64,000 nt of DNA from Lithospermum erythrorhizon (Eukaryota; Streptophyta; Magnoliopsida; Boraginales; Boraginaceae): the NCBI GenBank assembly GCA_019722365.1, contig JADFUC010002168.1, positions 147,740-211,739 of the forward strand, in the 5' to 3' direction. Shown one piece after another: positions 39,901 to 52,155 of this stretch. Numbering within the stretch: the first letter of the stretch is position 1; the number at the start of each line of letters is the position of its first letter. Below the pieces are notes generated by a model. It made no database searches. It was given only the letters and a program-made list of their open reading frames with translations, and had not been told where the DNA came from. The position numbers were made by a program, and so were the translations under genes.

Positions 39901-40130
39901 TCGCGAAATTTCGAAACACTTGTGGACATGTTAGACAAAAGAGGACTCGAGGAAATAAGATATCCGGTACAAAGGGAAAAGGTAATACTTCATTCTGACA
40001 AGAAGGTCCGGGCGGACAATTCCTAGTAGGGATCGGTCCACTGCACCTAAAACCGACTTTCAACATTCGTGGAAAACCGAGGAAAAGTAAGAGTCCTCTG
40101 GGAGGACCAGCCACTTAATCGGAGAATTAT
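36930..40130 (+). mobile_element. Ty3/gypsy polyprotein remnant, heavily frameshifted
   Basis: Fragments in order on the plus strand are scattered over three frames with many stops. Reverse transcriptase: WLANVVLVLKPNRIWRMCID (37.4 kb). RT/RNase H: MEIYVGDMLIKI (37.7 kb), AARKLKPYFEAHPVEEVTD (38.3 kb), SNNEAGYKALINGLSLA (38.65 kb). Integrase zinc region: AKDVRDHVRRLDSCHR (39.28 kb). Integrase core: TIVTIDCLCEWVEANPF (39.45 kb). Integrase end: NPITGDTLSSLVYGSDALLP (39.77 kb). This order marks Ty3/gypsy (integrase after RNase H). The 5' part (gag, protease) was not recognised. No intact enzyme remains. Confidence 0.85.
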
Positions 40131-41400
40131 TAGGCCCGGTCGCGTATAGATTGGATACCTTGGAAGGGCGCCAGTGCCTCGTCGTGGGCACTTTCACTAT
40201 AGGAGGTAATGCAGTGAAAGCCCATTCTTGTAATTCCTTTATTATGAATAGAAGACTTCGTTCAGTTGCGATCGTCTTATTCGATGAGTTCTATGTGGGT
40301 AGAGTATCAATTATGCCCGGCTGCCTAGAGCAAACCGACAAATAAGAAAATTGGTGAAGATCTATCTAAATGTTTGAGTATGTCTCACCGTCCATTTGAT
40401 CGGAGAACCACGTTCCACCCCAAGTTGGACAAAGGCGAGTACATGATTCACGCGGAGAAAAAAACTCCCGATCCTAGAGGCGGGAGGATCATCGAGAGAG
40501 AGGAAGGCACGGTGTTGTCAGCCGCCCCACGGATACCGTTAATATACTCTTGGCCGAGGTCTGGAGGTAGGCGGGGCCGTAGGCCACTCTCTCCGGAGCA
40601 GCTGCTTGGCTTGGGTTAGCGAGGCGTCCGCTCCGCGCCCCGACCTCTTGAGGTCTTGATCGCGGGCACCCATCTGAGGTGGTTCTTTGGTTTCGGCGAA
40701 GGCCTGCCGACTCTGCTAAGTCTTCTACTTTGGCGTTCCCGAGCAGCTCACCGCCCGAGGAATCGGGGGACTGCCGTCTGACATGAGGTAGCCATCCGTG
40801 AAGCGAGAAGCGGGCAACTGAGAAATGATGATGAGAGAGAGAGAGATCGGAGGAAACCATCAAAGGCAAAAAAGAAAATGGCCTTGAAACCGAGAAGTGG
40901 GGAGAGTGAGTGCATAAAAACTCGGGAGATGAGTGGGTTAGCGATCGGTAGGTAAGGAAAGGAAGAACCATTTGAGGCTAAGCGCTTGATTAGAAGGCAA
41001 TTAAAAGGTAGTAATTAAGATCGTAATTACGCGACCGCAATAAGTCATAAATCGACAATGAAGGAGCCATCTAGGCTCGACCAAAGTAACGGACCAAATA
41101 AACTATAAAAAGGTAAGCGGCGAGGCAAATCAGTAAGTTGTGGCTAATACCCCAAATTCTCTCTTTTAAAAACTAAACTCTACAAGTCATACCTTTAAGC
41201 TTGTTCATCCGAAGTGTTTCCGGCCAGACAACCGGTCCTCGTTTTTAGAACTCCCCATTTGGATAAAGGCGTATCGGAAAACATTTGGGAAGATTTGAAT
41301 CCGTACTGCTCACTTAAACAGGACCCGAATCGTCAACGGTAAATTAATAAACTCTAACTAATTTGTCCGATCCGACATGGGCAGTTAAAAAAATTCAAAA
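40131..41400. repeat. Likely 3' untranslated region and LTR of the gypsy element
   Basis: GC-richer non-coding sequence directly after the integrase remnant, ending in AAATTCTCTCTTTTA and CAACCGGTCCTCG about 41150-41245, a style typical of gypsy LTR U5 regions. No matching 5' copy was found in the window, so the LTR call is inference. The 160-codon ORF at 40489-40971 (minus) is not protein-like. Confidence 0.4.
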
Positions 41401-41539
41401 TTGATAAATAATAAGATAATTATTTTATCGGAAATCACTTATAATATAGGACCCCGAGAAAATCATAAATTAATAATTCTTAAAAATTGAAAAAATAACT
41501 AATACAACAATGAAAATATAGATACCCTAAATTTCATTT

Positions 41540-42670
41540 GTACACCGAGCTTCATTCAAATAGGCAACAAAGTTTTGAGGCTCTCAAATAAGCACCCGGA
41601 GAGGAATTTTGTACGCGAAGTTTTTGAAACGTCTTTTTTAGCCTGAAGCTCATTGCGGGTATCTGCCAAGCGAAAAATAGATATTTTAAATATATTACAC
41701 TTTATAAGTCATTTTTAAATAACAAAAAGTTAATTGGATCAATATTTAATACATTAATCAATTTTGATTAATTAAAAATCAAATAAAGCTTGTCATCTTG
41801 ACGCTGGCACATGCTTTCTGACAGGTATATTACCACCATCTTTTCTGTATCCCCTATCCCTACCTCACCACCTCCATTAAAGCTTAATCCAAGTTATGCA
41901 ATAAACTTGATAAATACCCATCATTTCAACCAATCAAAAAATTATGAAAAACTAAAAAAGACAACCTTGGCTGCTACACAATCAATGATCAACATAGTTT
42001 AAGGCTAGATTCTTCTCTAAGCTAATCAATTCGAGTTCTTAACACTTAACAATTCAATAAATACACCAACTATTCGATCACAACTTTACATTCAAAATAA
42101 GCACAAAAATTCAAACGTGGTAAATACCCATCATTTCAACCAATAAAAAAACTCTGGAAAAAAAAAATCAGCCTTGGCTACATAATCAACAATCAACATA
42201 GTTTAAGATAATATTTTTACTAAGCTAAGCACTTAACAATTTTTTTTGATTATTTGGTCAGCAACCGTACCATATGGCATCTGAATCCCAAAATTTAAGC
42301 TTCATCTGTACTGTATACCAGTGGGGACTATGGGAGTAGGGAAAGTGGTGTTGGGTGGTGAGGGGTAAGGGGTGGGGGCGAGGTGAAATGTTGTAGATGA
42401 TGTTTTATTTGATTTTTAATTAATTAAAATTGATTAATGTATTAAATATTGACCCAATTAAGTGTTTGTTATTTAAAAATGATTCATAAAATGTAATATA
42501 TTTAAAATGTACATTTTGTCCTTGTGTTTACTTGTTATAGTGGAGTTCGTTATAGTGGAGTTGGTCTTAAAAAAGGCGTTCAGAAGTTCGTAATGCCAAA
42601 ATCCTTCCATGTGCTTATTTGATAGGTTGCAAACTTTAGGTGTTTATTTGAAATGATGGAAGTAGTTTAG
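41540..42670. mobile_element. Foldback/long-TIR element
   Basis: The segment 41550-41790 is the reverse complement, with small differences, of 42400-42660. Shared wording includes TCAAATAAGCAC, TTTTAAATATATTACA, TCATTTTTAAATAACAAA and CAATATTTAATACATTAATC. Similarity weakens but continues inward to about 41900 and 42280. The central part holds two direct copies of a ~100-bp segment (TAAATACCCATCATTTCAAC at about 41911 and 42120). No coding capacity; long arms suggest a Mutator-like or foldback non-autonomous transposon. Confidence 0.75.
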
Positions 42671-43569
42671 CTGCCAGAATGAAATTTAGCCAATTTGAAT
42701 CTATAGTTGTTTCTTTTCTTTTAAAGTTCAAATCTTGTTGGATTTAAATCTCGATTGTTAGCATGCATTCTAATAGTTACGGTGTTGTGTTTTTGAATTG
42801 TAATATAACATTTGAAGAATTTTAGGCCTAAAAGTCTTGCTTTCATGCTTGGGGTTTGAAAATTTATCGTGTCGTTATCTTCATTAATAAATTATTAATT
42901 TATCACAATAAATTCAACAAGCCATTGAATGTACATGTGTTAATTTTGTTAAAAAAAATTTAAATTAATAAATTATTAATTTATCGATAAATTAAGAACT
43001 CTCTAAATTAATAAATATAGTCGGTCTCTAACGATATTAATTTATATAGTTTTTACTGTATATGACGGATGAGATGCTTGTCATCAGCCTTTGAGCATCG
43101 AAACTTTCATCCCTAGGGAAGTTCACTAATTCTTACAAAATTTGAGAGAACTATAGTGGCAAAGTTTGATTTCTGCCTCTGAAAAAATGACTCCTCAAAT
43201 CATAACCTAATAAGCTTATTTATTTGTCATTCTAGTTGCCCCGATACTATTTATTTAGCAGCAATAGACAAGCAAGTCTGTACAATAAATCTATGTCGTG
43301 AAACATAAGTGGTAACGGAATTGTCATCTTTGATTTTGACATCTTTACACCTCAACATGTCTTCAATTAAATCTAATTTTAAAACATAAGAATCTTGATG
43401 TATTATGTTTTCCTTGTCTTTTGTATGTATTTAAGAAAAGTTTGAGCAAACAAATATCTCATTGTATTTCACGAGCACCAAGCTAAGCAGAATCCATATT
43501 TGTACTTTTCTTTGCTACCAACTCTATAAATTGAACTAAATCGTTATAGTGATCACATAAAAAGAAAAC
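42671..43569. other. Kiwellin-like gene upstream region
   Basis: AT-rich. The segment 43100-43400 is the third copy of the repeat found in tandem at 34.6-36.1 kb. The remainder should include promoter and 5' UTR of the kiwellin-like gene. Confidence 0.5.
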
Positions 43570-43971
43570 ATGAAGGCTTTTGTTCAAGCAATATTTATGA
43601 CCCTTCTCATGATCCCTTTTCTCTCCATCAATGTCGATGCTGAATCTACCAAGGCCATTCTCACCATTAATAGTTTCGAGAAGGGTGGAGATGGTGGAGG
43701 GCCATCGGAATGTGATGGAAAATACCACTCTAATAACGAATTAATTGTCGCGCTTTCGACTAGATGGTATAATGGAGGCTCAAGATGCCATCAATTTATC
43801 ACCATAACAGCGAGGAATGGCAAAACGGTGAGAGCTAAGGTTGTTGATGAATGCGACTCACAGCATGGATGTAAGACCAACATTGTTGATGCTTCTCAAG
43901 CAGTATGGATTGCCTTGGATGTGCCTAAAAGTGACTGGGGTTGGATGGATATCACATGGTCCGATGCATAA
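43570..43971 (+). CDS. Short kiwellin-like / ripening-related secreted protein
   Basis: Single-exon gene, 133 residues. Residues 1-24 form a signal peptide ([19 protein letters not shown]...). The mature part reads [52 protein letters not shown] and [20 protein letters not shown], ending MDITWSDA, the kiwellin/ripening-related double-psi beta-barrel. Four cysteines remain. Compared with typical kiwellins (about 190-210 residues) it lacks the N-terminal Cys-rich kissper part and the loop normally between DECDS..GC and NIVDAS. Secreted kiwellins act in the apoplast; maize KWL1 binds a fungal chorismate mutase effector. Whether this short form works alike is unknown. The frame is intact. Confidence 0.9.
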   Translation: MKAFVQAIFMTLLMIPFLSINVDAESTKAILTINSFEKGGDGGGPSECDGKYHSNNELIVALSTRWYNGGSRCHQFITITARNGKTVRAKVVDECDSQHGCKTNIVDASQAVWIALDVPKSDWGWMDITWSDA

Positions 43972-46389
43972 TAAAAATTTGAGTGATGGCTTTCTCTTGC
44001 AATAATGGTTGAAATCAGAGAACAATACGAGCATAAACCATAAATAATGTATGCATATATGAATAAGAAAAATGTTTACATTAATAATGTATCAAATGGT
44101 ATTTTCGGAATTTTCTTGTTTGCAAGATTGAGCAGAATCAAACCTCGATTTGACATTAAACTTTCGAAGTCTTATAGAAATTTATTTATAAAATTAAATA
44201 AATAAATAAATAATGTTTAGTAATATTATCCTCCTCTACTCATCCTGATATACCAACCCTCTCAAACAAGCCTATAACTATAAAAAATGTCTATAGCACA
44301 CTACATACTGATGTATCATCAAGTATGATCAAACCCTCTTCCTACTCACAAATTCCTCGTTTAACATGGAAAAAGTTGTGAAAATTACCAATTTCATACA
44401 AAATTAAGATTTTCCTCTAGAAATTGCTACTCAGTAGATTGCCTATAACCACAAACATTGCAAAAGGAATCAAACTTTCAATTTCTATAGATTGCCCTTT
44501 TTGATTTGGAACAATTATATGCCATAAAAAAAGAAACTCTTAAACTATGGCAGAAGGCTTTCCCAAATTGCGCACATGAACAACGGATGCACTCTTCTAT
44601 ATCCACTATCTTCCCACCAGCTCATATACAACCGCCACCTCACACAACTCAAAATATATTACGCTTTTTTTATTGGTATTCATCCAGAATTCACAAATAA
44701 AAGGATGCTTAATATAACTGATTCTACAAATGTCACATTATATTCTACATTAGTCCTATTACTACTTCCACAAACAACACATGATCAAGCCCGCAAGCTT
44801 TTTCTGACGAGTTGGAACACATTTAGCAAATATCTCATCCTGACCTTTTTGCTTGCTTGAGGAAAGCCTACGTACTTGGATATTTACATTGATATTTTTC
44901 TTCTCTAAAGTATTTCTTTCGATTCTCTGACCACTTACGAGAGCCAAGTTGAAGAATGTTCTTTGGAAGATCAGGACTTCACTACCCAGCGGCTTTTAGA
45001 GCGACAGCCATTTCACAGATGGTTACATTACAAATAATTTTGACAGGATAGTGATAGTACTACGAGGCAATTGTACATACGTGTACTGCTCCCTTATGTA
45101 ATGTTGTCCCTGGAGTTTTCCATTCCCTATGATTATATATATACATTATTTAGAAAAAAAAAAAAACCAATATCCTTAGTGTCAAGATACGTGACATTGT
45201 ATAATGATAAAGGGCTCATAAAAAATATTAACCAAAAATATGTTGCCAAAGTCTGCTAGTAATATTAACAAATACCTTGAAAGGTTGAGGAACTTGTTGG
45301 ATCACTTCACACATTTGAGATGTTTCTCAAAGGTCGTGAAGTGGTAGCCAAAAAGGAGTGACATTCAAGTCCACAACTAATAATGATAAGGGGCAGATCT
45401 TAGAAGATAGTGATGAAAATATGAATGAGTCTATTAGTATTCTAGCAAATAACTTATGTGGTGTAGAAGTTGAACAAGAACCCAAACTCCGCTTTAGTGA
45501 TGAAAATTCAGGAGATGATGATGGTCCAGAGGAACCGTCAGGAGATGATAATGGTCCAGAGGATATTCCAAAATGAGGTTCAACATTTGAATATGATCTC
45601 AGTGATGATGGAGCAGTTGTCTAGAAGAGTTAGACTCAGGCACACAAAGACTCAGGCATACAAATCACTATATTTGAATATAAATATGATTTATACAACT
45701 TATATAATTTGATCAATTCAATTGAATACAATTTAAATTTCTTTGTCAATTCTTAACATGGTATCAGAATCATTCTCGATTTATTTTATGAGTATATCTC
45801 GTATATGTGGTTCAAGTGGACCAAATTACACATATAGAAGGATATTGAGAACTCAGCCCCACATTGACTGATTAAAAAATCTTTTGAATATATTAATAAG
45901 GTCGTAAATTTTATCCACCTATAATCAATTAATTTTACAATGAATCAATATATACTCTTAATTTAGTTTTTAGTACGACTCTTAACATGAAAGCAGAGTC
46001 TAAAATCTCCAAAAGAAAAAAAAACCGTCAGACATTTATAATTCCTGACCATCATATATATATTTTTATATTTGTCAATTCTACATCCATATATTGAACG
46101 AATTATCTTTCTAGAAATCAAAAACATGACAACTTGGTTCAAAAAGTCTAGATTAAACAGTCGAGCACTTCCTCCCGTTTTTTCGTTGGTGAAATCAAGT
46201 AACCAAGTAAACCCCACTAGCTAACATACGTGGAGCTCCGTGACTCACTTAAATCTCAATTTCAACCTCAGTGGGTAACTCAATCAAAGCCACTAATTAA
46301 TTGGTAGGCCCAAATTAATGTACACAAAATCATAATACTCCTCATAAATTAACTACCCCACATTTTTTATCATTAAAAAAATCTTAAAT
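43972..46389. other. Intergenic with repeat scraps and a possible copia LTR end
   Basis: AT-rich with an AAAT microsatellite near 44190. A candidate tRNA-Met primer-binding site, TGGTATCAGAATC, starts at 45759 directly after ...CTTAACA, as after a Ty1/copia 5' LTR. The preceding segment could be a solo LTR starting near 45295 (TGTTGGATCAC). The acidic ORF at 45358-45576 lies inside it and contains a short repeated segment (GDD.GPEE/GPED). No gene was recognised. Confidence 0.35.
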
Positions 46390-46416
46390 ATGGCAATAGC
46401 TCCACAAAATCCATAA
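46390..46416 (+). promoter_or_regulatory. Short upstream ORF created by duplication of the P450 start region
   Basis: ATGGCAATAG occurs at 46390 and again at the true start, 46479, 89 bp later. The preceding bases are also duplicated in diverged form (CATTTTTTATCATTAAAAAA and CATTTTTTGTTACTCCAAAA). The upstream copy opens an ORF of eight codons (MAIAPQNP) ending in TAA at 46414-46416. It would act as a uORF only if the mRNA starts upstream of 46390. Confidence 0.5.
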
Positions 46417-46478
46417 TATAAGATATACCCCTAAAAAATTAACCAAGCCTCATTTTTTGTTACTCCAAAAATCCTAAT

Positions 46479-49400
46479 ATGGCAATAGATTCCCTCATCA
46501 TTCTCATTTTCGTAACTTTAGCCTTTATCTTAGTCCTTGCTCTTTTTATTTCAAAAAATCTCAAAACAAGATTGTTAAACCTTCCACCAGGCAGCTATGG
46601 GTGGCCTCTACTCGGTGAAACCTTGGAGTTTTTACGAGCTGGTAAAAACGGAGTGCCCGAAAAGTTCATCAAAGAAAGAATCGAGAAGTATAATTCCCCA
46701 CAAGTTTTCAAGACTTCACTTATGGGTGAATCAATGGCTTTCTTCATTGGACCTATGGGGCACAAGTTTTTATACAGTAATGAGAATAAATTTGTTAGGC
46801 TTTGGTGGCCTATCTCTGTGAGGAAGTTACTAGCACCTTGTTTGATTACCAAGGTTGGAGAGGAAGCAAAAGTTATGAGGAAGATGGTTTCTTATTTTGT
46901 TAGTCCTGATGTTATAACAAACAATTACTTGAAGATCATGGATTTGGTTACTCAGCAACATCTCAAGACTCATTGGGAAGGTATTTTTACATTACTACAC
47001 ATTTTAACTTACATAATATCGTTTTTTATACACTATCTAAGTAATGACCTTAGCTATAGATAGAGCATAACAACTAGAAAAAATAATTCAAACGAAAATA
47101 AAGCTTACATAGCGCACATTTGTAAAGCGCGATCTTAATTCTTCTTCAATAACTCTTATTGCAAACGCTATCACACAAAGCTTACATAAAACCAAAAATC
47201 GTAACTTAAATAGCGTTTATATACAAGAAACAAGTACTACGTAGTATATTGCATATTTGTTTAGTATGTTCAGAAAAGACATGAAAAGATAATGTGTCCC
47301 TCTGTTCTTTCCCCACTTTATGTAGTTTTGTTAACGACATAGGTGTACCTTGGTTGTACATTAATGGTGTTTTTCTCGAATAGAAATTTTGTTTCGGTTC
47401 AAATCAATAATTTAACTTTTCATGATAAAATAATTAAGAAAATTGAAAATCTTATAAATTTATATAGTTTGAACGGAGTGGCTTGAACTCCATCAAACCT
47501 AAAATAAGGTTTGAATATCATGTGGGTAACAGGTTACTCAGTTGGCTATTCTTGTAACTTTTGATTTTTTCACAAGAATAAAAATTTCATCATTTCACAT
47601 TGATCACCTTAGAGGTAAGTATCTTCAAGAATTGTCAACACATGTTTGGTTTAGTACTAATAATTATTATGCGGAGTATCAAGTTTCAAACTTCAGTAGA
47701 GATATTGAACTTATAATTTTGTGTGGTGGCTATATAGATTTACCGGTAGTTTGGTAATCAAATTAGACTATTGTACCAAGTAATTCATTACCTTGTAAGA
47801 TCTTAATCCATTGAATCCATCATTTTTTTCTAGATAAAAAAACATTTTTAGACGATTAGGTTCCTAAAAGGTAACAATGGCGGCCTTTTTCTTATTAAAA
47901 AAAAATGTATCTTCAAAAATTGGACAATTGAACTAGTTCTCAAAGTTATATATTGGTTGAAGGTCAAGAGCAAGTCTATGTATATCCCACCTTGAAGTTG
48001 TACACATTCGAACTTGCTTGTCGTCTATTTATGAGCTTGGAAGATCCTCATCACATATCAAAGCTGTCCTCTTTATTCAAAGTATTCTTGAAAGGACTGA
48101 TCTCTATACCATTAGATTTCCCTGGAACAAGATTCCATGCAGCAAGAAAAGCAACAAATGAAGTTAGGAAAGAGTTGTTGAATATAATAAGGGAGAGAAG
48201 AGAGGCTCTCCAAGCAAAAAACAATGCCTCCGGGGGAACATTATCAACGACGGCGATGGCAAAACAAGATCTTATGTCCTATATGATCTCCACCCCTGAT
48301 GAGAATGGGAAATTTATGCCTGAGATTGAGGTTGTCAACAACATTCTTCTCTTGTTGTTTGCTGGACATGATACTTCAAGTTCTGCCTTATCAATGATTA
48401 TGAAGTATCTAGCTGAACTTCCCCAAGTATACCAAAAGGTGGTCCAAGGTAATTTTTATATTATATGGTGTTTAAATATGTCTCGAATTTTATTTTAAAT
48501 GACAATAATTTTTTATTTATTTTATTAGGCTAAATTTCATTCAGGCACTTGAACTACTAAGAACATTTTAAGTTGGCATCGAAACATTTTAAATAGGTAC
48601 GGGGATACATTTTTTGCACTTAAACTTTCGAAAATCATGGCAGCTGAAGTTTTTTAGGACGTAATCAATTTTGACAAAGGTAATTCTATCAAATAATTTT
48701 TATTAAACTCACCCACATAGTTTAATTAACCTAATCCTACCTCATTTCTAACGCAGGATTAACAAAATAAATGTTAGGGAGTAGTATATTGGAAGTTTAG
48801 AAAATTTGTCACCCTTTCAAGGCTTCAAGATAACTACCTAATGTTCTTCTTATTGCTTTTGTATATGTCACAAAATTGATTTACATGATTTTCACAATAA
48901 AATGGGTAAAGCTAGAAATCTGTCTTCATATCATGTATACCAACATCAATCTTACTGTATTATTTAAAGAAAAAATTGAAGATGAAAATTGCTCCGTTAT
49001 TTTTACTTTTTTGAACTATTTTTTTTTGGCATAGAACAACTTGATATAGCCTCCTCCAGGGAAGATGGGTATACGTTGCAATGGGAGGACATACAAAAGA
49101 TGAAATATACATGGAATGTAGTATCAGAAGTTATGAGATTGTCTCCACCTGTGTTGGGAAGTTTTAGAGAGGCAATTGTGGATTTCAAATATGCTGGTTA
49201 TGACATTCCTAAAGGATGGAAGGTGTGTATGTAATTTAATTATCTTCTGATAGATAAAACAAGAGGAATTGACTATTTGGTTCTCGATAGTAAATGAAGT
49301 TACAGTTTAATCTCCGAAATTGGTATAAATGTTGCACATTTATCCCTAAAAATGACAAATATAGAATGTCCATGTTTTTTAACGTTTATAGGGACGAATA

Positions 49401-49880
49401 TACAACAATTGTCACTTTTATAACCATAATACAATATATATGTCATTTTTCAAAACTAATATATACCACTATAATTAACTTGGACTAAACTACAAATCGG
49501 CAATTAGCTCGATAAAATAACACCACCAAAATAAAAGTAACAACATTACAACAATAATGGCATTTTGTTTGTTATTTCAGTTGTATTGGAGTGCTGCTTA
49601 TACACACAGAGATTCTCAAGTATTTCCAAATAATAAAGATTTTGATCCATCAAGATTTGATGGAGTAGGGCCAGCTCCATTCTCATATGTTCCATTTGGT
49701 GGAGGTCCTCGAATGTGTTTGGGGAAAGAGTTTGCACGCCTTGAGATACTTGTATTTCTTCACAACCTAGTTAAATCTTTTTCTTGGAAACTTCTTATTC
49801 CTGATGAGAAGATTGAATATGATCCCATGTGTGCACCAGCTAATGGCCTTCCTGTTTCTCTTCAAAGTCTTGGGATGTAA
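46479..49880 (+). CDS. Cytochrome P450, CYP716 family (probable triterpene oxidase)
   Basis: Four exons, 46479-46980, 47963-48448, 49035-49222 and 49581-49880, join in phase at GT-AG borders to 491 residues, a full-length P450. An N-terminal membrane anchor spans about residues 5-25, followed by [20 protein letters not shown]. The I-helix oxygen-binding motif is AGHDTS (about 301-306), the K-helix ExxR is EVMR (361-364), PSRF takes the PERF place (415-418), and the heme loop [13 protein letters not shown] carries the axial Cys438. Wording such as [10 protein letters not shown] and [20 protein letters not shown] is characteristic of CYP716. Members such as CYP716A12 oxidise beta-amyrin at C-28 in the ER; the substrate here is not shown. 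Introns are 0.98, 0.59 and 0.36 kb. All signature residues are intact. Confidence 0.93.
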
Positions 49881-52155
49881 GAGATCAAGGGCATCAATTA
49901 CAAATTCCAATATAGGATTTATATACTTTAATTTTTCATAAATAGTATGTTTATACATGTTATAACTTCGAAGCTATTTGCCATATTTATGTACGAACAT
50001 TTGAATATTTATGTCACCGTATATGTTAAAATATAGGTAAAATGTGTCTTAATCATTTTGAAGCTTTTCAGCAGATTTTCGTTATTGATCGATTATTAAC
50101 GTGTTTTAATTCGAAATCGCCGGCTTACGTGATTGGCCCGAATTTGGTGCCGACGTCGAAATGGCCAGTTAAAACTAACTCAGTAGAGTATTTTAGTCAA
50201 ATCACCACTGATGTTATCTGGCGCATGTGTGAAATGACTATTTTACATTTGTTGTTGTAAATTGTAGTAGTTAAGGAAGTTTAATTAAAGAATAGTATCG
50301 TTCGGCTAAAAAAAAGTTCTTATTTTGACTAAAATGCCCTACGAGTTAGTGTTTTAACAGTATTTTGACGTCGGGGCCAAAATTCTGCATTTTGAAGTTA
50401 GGTATGGAATGAAATATGTTAATAATTGGTGATGGAATAAACTTCAGTAAGTTGATGATAAATCTTTCTGCTAAAATATATGAAGATAAATTTAAACCTA
50501 ATAAAGCCAAAATTTAATATAACGGGCTCGATATTTCGGCCGAGGCGGGTGTATTTGTGCATATTACCATAACCCCCAATAGTATATATCTATTTAATTT
50601 GGATTCGTTTTTTTTCTTTCAAAATGAGAAATGATTGTTAGATTAATTATTCTCTTCAAATGAAAGCAAGAAATCGTCTTTCGAATAACAAATATTGGTG
50701 ATCGCATCTTTGCCTCCACAAGAAAACAAGAGAAACATCTCCCTACTTCAAGAGTGGTTCAACCAGGAAAAGATCTGTCTGGCCAAATATAGTGCTGGAG
50801 TCGTCTGGCTTTCATAAATGTCATCGGTTGTGAATTGGAGTTGGCGGGGTTAATTGGGGTTGGCCATTAAATCGACCGAGGTACGACAGCGTTGACCGAT
50901 GTTAATAGATCAACATAAAGTCGTAAATATTAAAGTACATATATACTCATACGGAGTATTTGTACTCTCCGTAAGAAATATACAGACTACCGGCGTTAAG
51001 AGTATATTTGTTATCGTTTTTGTTCATAAATTTCTTTTTTTAGAGTCTGATTTTACGTATGTATTAAAAACTTTAGGAGAAGATAAAGAAAAGTTTACTT
51101 GGCCGTTTCTTAGCGTAAAAGGTGTTTACCGTAACCTTGCATGTTCAACCGACCTCTGTAGGTTGACAAAACTTGTGATTTCTCCATTTTTACTATCTAT
51201 CGAGACATGTAGTTATAGCAAAACGTATAACTAGGACTCATTAATTTATTGTTAGAACAGATTTGTTTCAGAGGCACGACACTTGGATTGCTACCAGACT
51301 TCACCAAAGATTTTTGTTGCAATGTATGTTGTAGCGAGCGAATTTGTTATAACCAGTCAATTCTGATTAAGACAAAGAAATTAAGTAAGCTAAAAATAAA
51401 AGAGCCAGATATTTAACGTGGTATCCTATGATAGGTATATCGCCTCAGATGAACATAGAAACTATAAGAATCTGGCTTCATTTTCTGTTATTGAAAGAAT
51501 AGAATATGAGCACAAATTTATTCGAGAACACCAATTACCATTATATTGCTAATACGCTCCGGATTTTAGAATTAGGATTCCAAAACCAATTGGAGGTGTT
51601 ATAAGCCTAAAACCAACTCGATGAAAGGCACCTCGAAACTGACCCACTAAGCGGCCGATACAAGGGTGATTGGTTTCGAGAAGCCAATAAACTTCGACCC
51701 GCAATCGGCTTTCTACAACGGCCTGCCGGCGGTATTCTGAGGCCGATTAATGTCAATTTTGCCCTTATTTGATTCAAGGCAAACATTCCAACAATGTAAA
51801 CATTCGATTTGAGGTTATTAATTAGGTTTTTTTCTTTATCTCCACTCATTATCATTTCTTGTCGTAAGCTGTCGAGTGGATAATATTGTAACTTGACCTT
51901 AGCCCAATTCGTATGCAGGTGAAATCATTTATAATCGGAACACGGAATAACCAAACCGATGGGCGACTCGGTTCATACTCGTTTCCTTCAAAAATCTGAT
52001 TACATATAATATATTCCAAAATAATCAGTTTAAAAATACCTGATCAAGTAAATTGATCTCTAACAGCCCAGCTAAGTATATATCTGACATATCCCAAATA
52101 AATATAGTAATGCCGGCTGAGGCTACAAAAGAGAGTAAGTACTTGTAATAGATTC
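49881..52155. other. Intergenic, P450 3' flank and repeat-derived sequence
   Basis: AT-rich with islands richer in CG (for example about 50120-50170, 50525-50555 and 51610-51740). None could be assigned to a transposon domain. ORFs here are short and unlike known families. Confidence 0.4.

Noticed and set aside
40489..40971. A 160-residue minus-strand ORF
   Set aside because: It lies in the likely LTR/3' region of the gypsy element and shows no domain; GC-rich repeats often stay open by chance.
44506..44947. ORFs on both strands downstream of the kiwellin-like gene
   Set aside because: Short, interrupted and without recognisable domains; kept as spacer.
45358..45576. Acidic ORF with repeated GDD/GPE motifs
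   Set aside because: Probably inside a solo copia LTR that ends just before a tRNA-Met primer-binding-like site; no start context or homologue.
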